The notes beneath the pieces are model-generated. The model had not been told where the DNA came from, did not search any database, and was given only the letters and a program-made list of their open reading frames with translations. From contig NZ_SSOB01000001.1 of NCBI RefSeq assembly GCF_004801405.1, positions 389,775 to 453,774 on the forward strand: a DNA stretch of 64,000 nucleotides, written 5' to 3'. Below are positions 47,656-55,262 of this stretch, in pieces; position 1 is the stretch's first letter; each line of letters opens with the position of its first letter. A program made the translations under genes and the position numbers. Origin of the DNA: Cohnella fermenti. GTDB taxonomy: Bacteria > Bacillota > Bacilli > Paenibacillales > Paenibacillaceae.

Positions 47656-48564
47656 TTGGATCATATTCAACTGTTGACCCTGCATGCCATCTACGAGGCG
47701 GACAGCGAAGGTCGGCTTCCGGCCTATCTGGGTTCCACGATTCGGGGGGTGATCGGCCATCGGCTCAGGGAATATGCCTGTCAGCATCCGAATCTCCCTT
47801 GTCACAGGTGTACTTTGTCGAAGGAGTGTTCCTATGCGCTTCACTTCTGTTCGCCGGGCAATGAGGGCGGGGCTGTCAATCCCTATGTGCTTCGTCCGCT
47901 TGTTCGTGATAAGGAGATCTGGCATGCAGGGGAGCGAATGACGTTCGAGATCACTTTGATCGGAAGGACGTCGGAGCAGGCAGCTTTCTTCATTGATGCC
48001 TTACAGGATGACAGGAGGCAAGGCTGGGGGGCTGGCCGGATGCCGTTCCGGCTTCAGCAGATTGTTGATCCCATTCGAGGAACGTTGATCTGGAGTGACG
48101 GCAGGACCTGGCTTCGCAACTGCCAGCCGATGCCGATTCCGCTGGAGCAGAGGCGAGCGAGGTCGGTATTGTTGCGATTCGACCATCCGTTGAGGCTTCT
48201 GGTGAATCGACGGTTGAGAAATTCCCTGTCCTTCGTCGACCTGATCCAGTCGTTGACCCGGCGATTGTCTCTGCTCTCGCAGGCGTATACGGACAAGCAT
48301 GTGCAATGGAATGAGGAAGACCTGTTGAAGGCCGCCTCCAAGATCCATACAGCAGCGGAGCGGTGGCGTCCCGTTGACTTCAAGAGATACTCGATTAACC
48401 GGGCAGAAGGTGACAAGCTGAGCCTTCCCGCAATTGAGGGCTGGGTTCGATACGAGGGAGACCTGACCCCCTTTACGCCGCTTCTTGCAGCCGGAGAACG
48501 AATTCACATTGGCAAAAATGCGACGATAGGCTTTGGGCGTTACCAAGCAATTTATGATCAGTAG
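47656..48564 (+). CDS. cas6: CRISPR pre-crRNA endoribonuclease Cas6
   Basis: Cas6-type RAMP endoribonuclease, 302 residues, that cuts the pre-crRNA within the repeat. The N-terminal region has YLGSTIRGVIGHRLREYACQ and a Cys cluster (PCHRCTLSKECSYALHFC) typical of the Cas6 group next to type III systems. The C-terminal Gly-rich loop is HIGKNATIGFGRYQAIYD. TTG 47656 is the start because GAGGAGG lies 8 bp upstream. It is the first gene of the cas operon, running away from array C. Confidence 0.9.
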   Translation: MDHIQLLTLHAIYEADSEGRLPAYLGSTIRGVIGHRLREYACQHPNLPCHRCTLSKECSYALHFCSPGNEGGAVNPYVLRPLVRDKEIWHAGERMTFEITLIGRTSEQAAFFIDALQDDRRQGWGAGRMPFRLQQIVDPIRGTLIWSDGRTWLRNCQPMPIPLEQRRARSVLLRFDHPLRLLVNRRLRNSLSFVDLIQSLTRRLSLLSQAYTDKHVQWNEEDLLKAASKIHTAAERWRPVDFKRYSINRAEGDKLSLPAIEGWVRYEGDLTPFTPLLAAGERIHIGKNATIGFGRYQAIYDQ

Positions 48565-48579
48565 GCGGAGGGGATACGA

Positions 48580-49515
48580 ATGAAGATGCAGAAGGACATT
48601 GATCGGGCATCCGGACATTATAAGGTTCTGGAAGCGATTGTTCAGAATTACGAAGATTTGGCCGCCTCGCACGCGAGCCAACTGAACTTGAATTCGCCGA
48701 ACAGCCCGTACACGACGGGATCGCATCGGGAGGCGATCTGGAAGGGATTGTTCGAGCAGATCGTGCCCCGCAAGTTCTGCGTGGATCAGAATGTGTTCAT
48801 TATCGATTCCAACGGAACCATCTCAAACGAGGTTGATATCGCCATTTTCGATGAACAGTATACTCCTTATATTTTCCGATACGGGAAGATCAAATACATT
48901 CCGATCGAGGCGGTCGCCGTAGCCATTCAATGCAAGAGCACAAGTGTCAAGGGGGTTCCCGAATGGGCCGCATCCATAAGAGAATTGCACACTTCACTCG
49001 ATTCCGTTGCCAGAGTCATTAGCGGATTAAAAGACAATAGCCTCCCAGCCAAGGAGAAACCGCAGACCTCAACCCGTCCGATCCTGATTCTATGCGCGAT
49101 GATGAAGTCACTCCCGAAAGAATCGGTTATAGAGGCCTTCGACATCATTCTGAATGTGAACAAGAGCGAGAAATTGGAGTTGTATATTCCGAAATTAACA
49201 CAGAACTATGCATATTGGAGCCACTTGCTTAACCATCGGGTGGGGGAAGTCAACGAATTTAGCGACGAGGGCGTTCCAGAGTTCAGACTGCTCAAGGACA
49301 ACGCTAACAAAGAACGAACCCTTGCCGATCTTCGAGTCGATTCGAACGGGGAAGAGAACGTCATCCTGTCCCTCACCTACCAGTTGAACCAGTTGCTGAT
49401 GCTGATCAACAATCCGTTGTTCTTCCCTCATCGCGCTTACGCCAACCTGTTCAAGCGAGTCAAACAAGGCATGAGCAACAAGACGGGCACATCCGGGGGA
49501 GGAACGAAGGCATGA
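48580..49515 (+). CDS. DUF6602-like predicted PD-(D/E)XK nuclease in cas operon
   Basis: Protein of 311 residues that is not a standard Cas protein. It resembles the DUF6602 type. Residues 49-120 fit a PD-(D/E)XK nuclease core: HREAIWKGLFEQIVP (Glu51 in the first helix), NEVDIAIFD (Asp86), and IEAVAVAIQCKS (Gln117-x-Lys119, a QxK variant, with Glu110 nearby). The C-terminal half is helical and unassigned. GGAGGGG precedes ATG 48580. It starts 15 bp after cas6 and its stop overlaps the cas10 start (ATGA), so it is translationally tied to the effector genes. No CARF or SAVED sensor is visible in it. A role as a partner nuclease or effector is inference. Confidence 0.65.
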   Translation: MKMQKDIDRASGHYKVLEAIVQNYEDLAASHASQLNLNSPNSPYTTGSHREAIWKGLFEQIVPRKFCVDQNVFIIDSNGTISNEVDIAIFDEQYTPYIFRYGKIKYIPIEAVAVAIQCKSTSVKGVPEWAASIRELHTSLDSVARVISGLKDNSLPAKEKPQTSTRPILILCAMMKSLPKESVIEAFDIILNVNKSEKLELYIPKLTQNYAYWSHLLNHRVGEVNEFSDEGVPEFRLLKDNANKERTLADLRVDSNGEENVILSLTYQLNQLLMLINNPLFFPHRAYANLFKRVKQGMSNKTGTSGGGTKA

Positions 49516-51059
49516 TCGTCACAATGTATAGTATCAGCGGAATTCAAGGGTACATTTTCCAATCCAATCGTATGAGAGAGAACATTGGGGCCTCCCGAAT
49601 TGTCGGGCAGGTGCTGAAGAAGGGTCTGCCGGAGGCGCTGGAGTCGAGAAGACGCGAGGGAATCCGGATCATCTCGGACTGGGAGGGGACAACCCGCTTC
49701 AGCATTGGGGAACAAGCCGAGGTGGCGATTGAAGTTGTTTACAACGGTGGGGGCAGTGCTATTGTGGTCTATCGCGACATTGAGGATTATCATGCGGTGA
49801 ACGAGCATCTGGCGCGAAGATTGCTGGAGACGAGCTATACGCTACATCTTGCCGTTGCTGCGATCCCGTCGGAGCTCGAGGACTTCTATCAGGACAAGGA
49901 GAAGCTGGAGCTGCGAATGGAGACGATCAAGAACCGGGCGATTCGTCCGCAACCGCCGGGCGCGTTCCCGGTGTCTGAGCAGGATGGAGATTCCGGTCTT
50001 CCCATTACTGGTTACGATAGTCACGTCAAGCGTCCCGTGTCCACACTGCAGCGGTTAAAGCTGGCAGCAGGACATGACGTGGCGAAGAATATGGTTTCTG
50101 AGATCGAGGCTGCCGAGGGGATGGGGAAGTGGGCGCTCGAGATGAAGGATTTGATCAAAGGCAATGGAGAGGACAGTTATGTCGCAGTTGTCCACCTGGA
50201 TGGCAACGGCATGGGGCGACAGATCGGGGAACGGCTGCGACAGTGGAGAGGGAGAGGCTATTCGGAAGCCGTTGCGGAGATGAGGACAATATCCAAGCAG
50301 CTAACGTCGACCTACCGGCGATTGTTTGATCTGACTGTCGCCGAGATCGAGGCAGCGATGCCCGAGGAGAGCTTGAAGCTGTGGAAGAAACAGCTGCCGA
50401 TTCGCCCGCTTATTCTGGATGGAGATGATATCACCTTCATTTGTTTGGGAGAATGGGGGATACCGTTGGCTGCACGGCTTCTGCGCAAGCTGGAGAGCCA
50501 TTCGTTTGACGAATCGGGTGAGTTGTCGGTATCGTCTTGCGCTGGCGTTGCTCTGGTACACAGCCATTTTCCATTCCGGATCGCGTACGAAGTGGCGGAG
50601 GAATGCTGTCAGCAGGCCAAGCGAAAGAGGGTGCAGGAGGGAGGGACCGACGCATATCTCGATTTTAAAATCGTCCAAGGAAGCAATCCGCATCATGAGC
50701 GGCATGAGAAAAGGTACGCCAGGCCGTTCCGCATCTCGACGAGGAACGACGATGCGGGCCGAGTGGATGACTTGTCCTGGCTCGCGAAGTGTCTGGACAA
50801 GCTGGGAGACGGGGCCTGGCCGAGAGGAAGACTGGAACAGCTATATGCTGTCCTGCTTGGTGAACCGGGAGAGTTGGACATGTATTTAAAGGAGTGTGGC
50901 TCTCGCGGGTACACGTTGAATCAGATATGTCCGGATTGGGATGAGTCTGGCACGGTACCGCTAGCATTGATTGACGCGTTGGAGCTGTTGGGACGGTTCG
51001 AGAGCTGGGTGTGGGAGCATTCTCCGAATCAAATGGAAGCCGGGGAGGTGTTGGCATGA
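49512..51059 (+). CDS. cas10: Type III-D Cas10, lacking the HD domain
   Basis: Large-subunit Cas10, only 515 residues. It opens directly with the first palm region (MYSISGIQGYIFQSNRMRENIGAS), so there is no N-terminal HD DNase domain, a recurring trait of type III-D. The second palm shows YVAVVHLDGNGMGRQIG (about 223-239) and LDGDDITFICLG (302-313). The canonical GGDD reads DGDD at 303-306, keeping both metal-binding Asp residues but not the first Gly. Cyclic oligoadenylate synthesis is therefore possible but not certain. ATG 49512 overlaps the stop of the nuclease-like gene, and its own stop overlaps the next gene. Confidence 0.88.
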   Translation: MIVTMYSISGIQGYIFQSNRMRENIGASRIVGQVLKKGLPEALESRRREGIRIISDWEGTTRFSIGEQAEVAIEVVYNGGGSAIVVYRDIEDYHAVNEHLARRLLETSYTLHLAVAAIPSELEDFYQDKEKLELRMETIKNRAIRPQPPGAFPVSEQDGDSGLPITGYDSHVKRPVSTLQRLKLAAGHDVAKNMVSEIEAAEGMGKWALEMKDLIKGNGEDSYVAVVHLDGNGMGRQIGERLRQWRGRGYSEAVAEMRTISKQLTSTYRRLFDLTVAEIEAAMPEESLKLWKKQLPIRPLILDGDDITFICLGEWGIPLAARLLRKLESHSFDESGELSVSSCAGVALVHSHFPFRIAYEVAEECCQQAKRKRVQEGGTDAYLDFKIVQGSNPHHERHEKRYARPFRISTRNDDAGRVDDLSWLAKCLDKLGDGAWPRGRLEQLYAVLLGEPGELDMYLKECGSRGYTLNQICPDWDESGTVPLALIDALELLGRFESWVWEHSPNQMEAGEVLA

Positions 51060-53239
51060 GGACCAGGTGGCTGGAGATTGAGCTGCGAAGTGAGCTGTGC
51101 ACGGCAACCGGCGATACGTCGAGCGGTCTGATTGATATCGAGATTGCTCATGACCGTGGATTGCCGACCGTTCCGGCCAAGCGGCTGAAGGGCAGTTTGC
51201 TGGATGTCGGGCGAGAACTGGAGGATTGGGGAGTGCTGACACCCGATCGATTGAGGGCGCTCTTCGGTGTTCCAGGACAACCGACAAGTTCCCGCCTGCA
51301 TGTGTTAGATGCTCACCTGTACAAGGTTCCAACTGCGAACGGCCCGATTGTCATTGACGAATATGATGCATTGCAGGCGCAGTTGAAGCAAGAGCAATGG
51401 ACGGAACAAGATATTCTGTCCTCCTTCACCGATCTATACACACGCACGGCAGTGGATCAGATGACGGGCTCGGCGAAGGTCCATGCTTTAAGAACGATGC
51501 GAGCCGCTCGCGAGGGGCTTGTCTTGCGCAGCAGGATCGAGATAGATACGAGCGGCGCGGCAGATCCGGCGGAATTGGAAGAGACGCTGTGCCTATGTGC
51601 CAAAGGGCTGCGACGTCTCGGGCTGGCCAACACAAGGGGGAGTGGCGAAGTTCGCTGTACTCTGTCTGAACTGGAAGAGACTAATCAGACGGAAGATACA
51701 GCATATGCTCACTTTCCTTCGATAGAAGGACCAGAGGTGGATATCGTTCCCTTCCGCTTGGAATTGGAGCAGCCGATTATGATGGCGGGGCGCACCGGGC
51801 TGGGGGGGAGCAGCGACAACTGGATTCCTGGCGGTGCCTTGCTTGGAGCGTTCGCGGGCCTGTACATACGGGCGTACCGACTTGGCGACAGGGCTCACGA
51901 GGATGAGCGGTTCGCCCGGATTTTCCTCCGAGGAGGGGTTCAGTTCGGGTATGCTCTTCCGCTTGTGGGTGATGCGGTATTCGTTCCTTGCCCCTTGTCC
52001 TGGCAGCGGGAGAAGAACACCGATCACGGCTTCGATCTGAATGAACGTTCCTCGCCGGAAGGGGGCGTCCTTCGGGCCATCGGATCGTTCGTTTATCGGG
52101 AGCAAGGACGGCTCTTCTGCCACCAAGTGCTTAAGCAGGTGCGAATGCATCACGCGAGGGCAGCCAATCGGGCTCTGGGACGAGCGATTGGCGGGGAAGC
52201 GGCAGTTGAACAATCACGGGGGTTGGAGAACGCAGGAGCCACGGAATCGCCGGATGGAGGGCAGTTGTACCAGTATGAGTCGATTGCGCCGGGCCAGACC
52301 TTCTACGGTTTGCTGCGAGGCAGGGCGGAGGATGTGAGTCTGCTTCTGGAATTGGCACAGGAACGCGGCAGCCGCTTAAGGCTTGGAAGGGCGCGAACGG
52401 CCGAGTATGGCAACGTTCGGTTCGTACCGGGCGGGGATCGCCTCGCGCCGCTGTTGCCGTCGGGGAAGAAGGATGGGGCACGAGCAACCCTCTTCGCTCT
52501 TCATCTGATTACCCCGTTGTTCTTGCTGGATCAGGACGGGCGTCCGGACCCCAACCCTCGTTGGTTGCTGGAACAGATGGGGGAGAGGCTAGAATGCGAA
52601 GTTCTCTTGAAGCAAGCCCGGCTTCGCTATACGGTCCTGTCGGGCTTTAATGCCAAGTGGCGGCTGCCCAAGTCGCAGCGCGAGGCGCTGGATGCCGGTT
52701 CCACACTTCTTGTTCGGTTGAATCGGCCAGAGACGGCCGAGCGATTGGAACGGTCGCTGTGGGGCTGGAACACGGGAGAGGGAGAAGGGCAAATTCGATT
52801 TGTAGCGATCGACGAATTCGAAGGAGAGGGTGTTAACTGGGGAGATGGACCATCTTTCCGACTGGAGAGCATGAAGACGGAACCTTTGGGACCGGCAGCG
52901 GAGGTGAGCGAATCTGAGGTTGAGACGCATCTGCTTGTTCAATGGCTTCGGCGGGTTCGAACGGAAGGGGCGACTCGCCGCACAGGGGCGCAAGCGGGCG
53001 CCGATGAAGCCGGCAAGCAGGAGTTGAAGATCGGATCAACGAAGATCAGGCAGCTCATGGCTTGGTTTGAGGCTGGTGGCCGAAGCTATGCATCTCTGCT
53101 CAACCGGATAGAACAGATTATGGATGGGGAACTGAGGCAGCTATGCTTGCGGCAGGTCGAGCCCTGCGAGCAACAGACAGAGGAGTTCATCCGAGGGTAC
53201 CTGCGCACTCTGGAATTGAAAGCGAGGAAGCAGCCGTGA
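51056..53239 (+). CDS. Fused Cas7-Cas5(Csx10)-Cas11-like RAMP protein
   Basis: RAMP fusion of 727 residues. The first Cas7-like domain (about 1-215) has LCTATGDTSSGLIDIEIAHDRGLPTVPAKRLKGSLLD and a terminal Gly-rich LGLANTRGSGEVRC. The second (about 225-450) resembles Csx10, the Cas5 of III-D, with IMMAGRTGLGGSSDNWIPGGALLGAFAGLYIRA and SRLRLGRARTAEYGNVRF. A third RAMP-like stretch follows. The last 110 residues (WLRRVRTEGATRR... to TLELKARKQP) are charged and helical, as expected for Cas11. This order matches the Cas7-Cas5-Cas11 fusion described in type III-Dv. ATG 51056 overlaps the cas10 stop and has GGGGAGG upstream. Domain borders are estimates. Confidence 0.75.
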   Translation: MRTRWLEIELRSELCTATGDTSSGLIDIEIAHDRGLPTVPAKRLKGSLLDVGRELEDWGVLTPDRLRALFGVPGQPTSSRLHVLDAHLYKVPTANGPIVIDEYDALQAQLKQEQWTEQDILSSFTDLYTRTAVDQMTGSAKVHALRTMRAAREGLVLRSRIEIDTSGAADPAELEETLCLCAKGLRRLGLANTRGSGEVRCTLSELEETNQTEDTAYAHFPSIEGPEVDIVPFRLELEQPIMMAGRTGLGGSSDNWIPGGALLGAFAGLYIRAYRLGDRAHEDERFARIFLRGGVQFGYALPLVGDAVFVPCPLSWQREKNTDHGFDLNERSSPEGGVLRAIGSFVYREQGRLFCHQVLKQVRMHHARAANRALGRAIGGEAAVEQSRGLENAGATESPDGGQLYQYESIAPGQTFYGLLRGRAEDVSLLLELAQERGSRLRLGRARTAEYGNVRFVPGGDRLAPLLPSGKKDGARATLFALHLITPLFLLDQDGRPDPNPRWLLEQMGERLECEVLLKQARLRYTVLSGFNAKWRLPKSQREALDAGSTLLVRLNRPETAERLERSLWGWNTGEGEGQIRFVAIDEFEGEGVNWGDGPSFRLESMKTEPLGPAAEVSESEVETHLLVQWLRRVRTEGATRRTGAQAGADEAGKQELKIGSTKIRQLMAWFEAGGRSYASLLNRIEQIMDGELRQLCLRQVEPCEQQTEEFIRGYLRTLELKARKQP

Positions 53240-54651
53240 CCAATCCAATCATCAAGCGATTCTATCTATCGATTGAAGGTACTTTGGTTTCTCCATTGAC
53301 TGCCGGTTCCGGTCTGGATGAGGAGACGGACAATGATCTTGTGCTTGACGCGGAGGGGCGGCCTTATCTGCCTGGTAGTTCTATAGCCGGGGCGTTCCGG
53401 CATTATCTGCTGGCGAGCTTCGATCATGAAGAGGAGATTAAGGCTTTGTTCGGCACGGATGGCGGATACAGAAGTCGATTGTACTGCAATCATGTACGGT
53501 TCACTGCTTCTGAAGCCGGAAGCGGCAACGCGGCGGCGATATCCCGCAGGGACGGCGTGAAGCTGGATCGCTTCAAGACGGCTGTAGATCAGGCTCGCTA
53601 TACGGTACAGACCATTGACAGCGGCACCGCCTGTCGGATTCGGTTGGAATGGCTTGTGCGCGAGAACGACCGAGGACGCGAGGAGGTAGAGGAGGCGCTG
53701 ATCTGTGCGCTTATTGACGCGCTTGCAGAGGGTACGTTGACGCTGGGAGCCAAGGCGAATCGCGGCTACGGGCGGTTGCGCGTCGAATCGGTGCGTCTGA
53801 AGAGCTTCCGGCATATCGGTACCGGGGGGCAGGAATCAAGCATGGCTTGGCTGGATTGGGATTGGGATCGCTTCGACAAGCAATTGATTTGGGAACGAGG
53901 GCACAGCGTATTGCGGAGCAACAGCGGAAGACAAGCACTTGAGAGGTTGACAATCTGGCATGAGCTAAGGGTTAAGCTGGGAGTTGCTCAGACGTTGATG
54001 ATTAGAGAGTATATCGTCGATTCGGTCAAGGAGGATTACGGTCAGCTTCTGGGGGAGTTGGACGGTATGCGGCAGGCCGTCATTCCCGGAACAAGTTGGG
54101 CAGGAGCGATTCGGCGGCAGCTCACTTTTCTATTGGAGGAGATATTGGCATCAACAGAGCTTGCAGCCGAAGCGATGAGAGAACTGTTCGGCCCGCGGTC
54201 AGACGAAGAGCAATGGGGAAACACACTCCAATCATTGACGGCATCGCGATTAAGAGTGGAAGAATCCATCGTGACCGGAGGAGTATCGTTGCCGACAACC
54301 CGTACTGCAATCGATCGATTCACCGGCGGCGTCGTATCGGGGGCCTTGTTCACGACACGTCCATGGGCAGGAGGGACGACCGAATTGATCATTCGCTGGC
54401 GGGAGTCGGCACTTCCAACTTTAGCGGAGCCGTCCTGCGAAGCGATCTGTGGTCTGCTGATCTGGGCAATTCGGGACATGGAGAACGGCTTGCTGTCGAT
54501 CGGCGGAGAGAGCGGCATAGGGCGCGGAATATTGAGCAGGCAGGGTCCGATCCTGCTTGATCGGGAGCCGCTTGATGGCCGGGAAGCGACTTGCGGCGCG
54601 GAGGCACTGCGATGGCTTCGAGAAAGCTTTGAAAGGAGAGCTGGCGAATGA
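53236..54651 (+). CDS. Double Cas7 fusion (Cas7-2x-like)
   Basis: Two Csm3/Cas7-like RAMP domains in one 471-residue chain. Domain 1 (about 1-215) has LTAGSGLDEETDNDLVLDAEGRPYLPGSSIAGAFRHYL and the Gly loop TLGAKANRGYGRLRV. Domain 2 (about 235-471) has MRQAVIPGTSWAGAIRRQLTF, AIDRFTGGVVSGALF and SIGGESGIGRGIL. Each should form a backbone segment of the effector and may cut target RNA through an acidic loop residue. GTG 53236 is the start: it overlaps the previous TGA, AGGAAG lies upstream, and the protein similarity begins there. It corresponds to Cas7-2x of III-Dv. Confidence 0.8.
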   Translation: MTNPIIKRFYLSIEGTLVSPLTAGSGLDEETDNDLVLDAEGRPYLPGSSIAGAFRHYLLASFDHEEEIKALFGTDGGYRSRLYCNHVRFTASEAGSGNAAAISRRDGVKLDRFKTAVDQARYTVQTIDSGTACRIRLEWLVRENDRGREEVEEALICALIDALAEGTLTLGAKANRGYGRLRVESVRLKSFRHIGTGGQESSMAWLDWDWDRFDKQLIWERGHSVLRSNSGRQALERLTIWHELRVKLGVAQTLMIREYIVDSVKEDYGQLLGELDGMRQAVIPGTSWAGAIRRQLTFLLEEILASTELAAEAMRELFGPRSDEEQWGNTLQSLTASRLRVEESIVTGGVSLPTTRTAIDRFTGGVVSGALFTTRPWAGGTTELIIRWRESALPTLAEPSCEAICGLLIWAIRDMENGLLSIGGESGIGRGILSRQGPILLDREPLDGREATCGAEALRWLRESFERRAGE

Positions 54652-55262
54652 ATCTGATGTCATTGTCCGGAAGTATGGTTCATCGAGGGGAAGGTGATGA
54701 TTCTGAAGTTTTGGCCGCAGCGGCTAGGTTGCTTAGCCGTATCCCCACCATATATGCCTACGTCATTCTTGACCATGCTGTAGCTTTCGGCCGTTGGGAA
54801 CAGGGGACGATAATGATAGGACTGGATCGAGCCTTACACCAATTGGAGAATCTATTGCATGTTCAAGAGCTGAGACTGTTCCATGAGCTGGGTGAATTCA
54901 AGGCGACGAGAGTCGATGAGCGATTCCGTTGGCGTTATCGTCTCGATGAAGCTGCAGAGAAACCTATTGATGTGTTGGATGAGACACATAAGCTGTGGGG
55001 CATCTCCCGATCTGGAACCGATCCGAATGGATGGACCTGGCTGCAATCCGGGAGAGGCACGTCCATATATCTTCCTTATGGGCAAACAGGTTGTGTTGAA
55101 TATGGAGTAGCGGTGCGCCACTATATCCAGTTCCATCGTCAGCATCCGGCCCTCGAGCCGGGCGAGGAGGCCAACAGTCTATATCGGTTCGTGGACGAGC
55201 GGATGGTTGCCTTGGTCGATTGGCAGGACTACCTGAAGAAGCAAGGAGGAGCGCAGGCATGA
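54648..55262 (+). CDS. csx19: Type III-D protein Csx19
   Basis: Small protein of 204 residues matching the Csx19 (TIGR03984) pattern: AYVILDHAVAFGRWEQGTIMIG, LDRALHQLENLLHVQELRLFHELGEFKATRVDERFRWRYRLDE and LPYGQTGCVEYGVAVRHYIQF. Csx19 is restricted to type III-D loci and is a structural subunit in the III-Dv complex; its biochemical role is not settled. Both ends overlap neighbouring genes (ATGA at 54648 and at 55259). Confidence 0.83.
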   Translation: MNLMSLSGSMVHRGEGDDSEVLAAAARLLSRIPTIYAYVILDHAVAFGRWEQGTIMIGLDRALHQLENLLHVQELRLFHELGEFKATRVDERFRWRYRLDEAAEKPIDVLDETHKLWGISRSGTDPNGWTWLQSGRGTSIYLPYGQTGCVEYGVAVRHYIQFHRQHPALEPGEEANSLYRFVDERMVALVDWQDYLKKQGGAQA

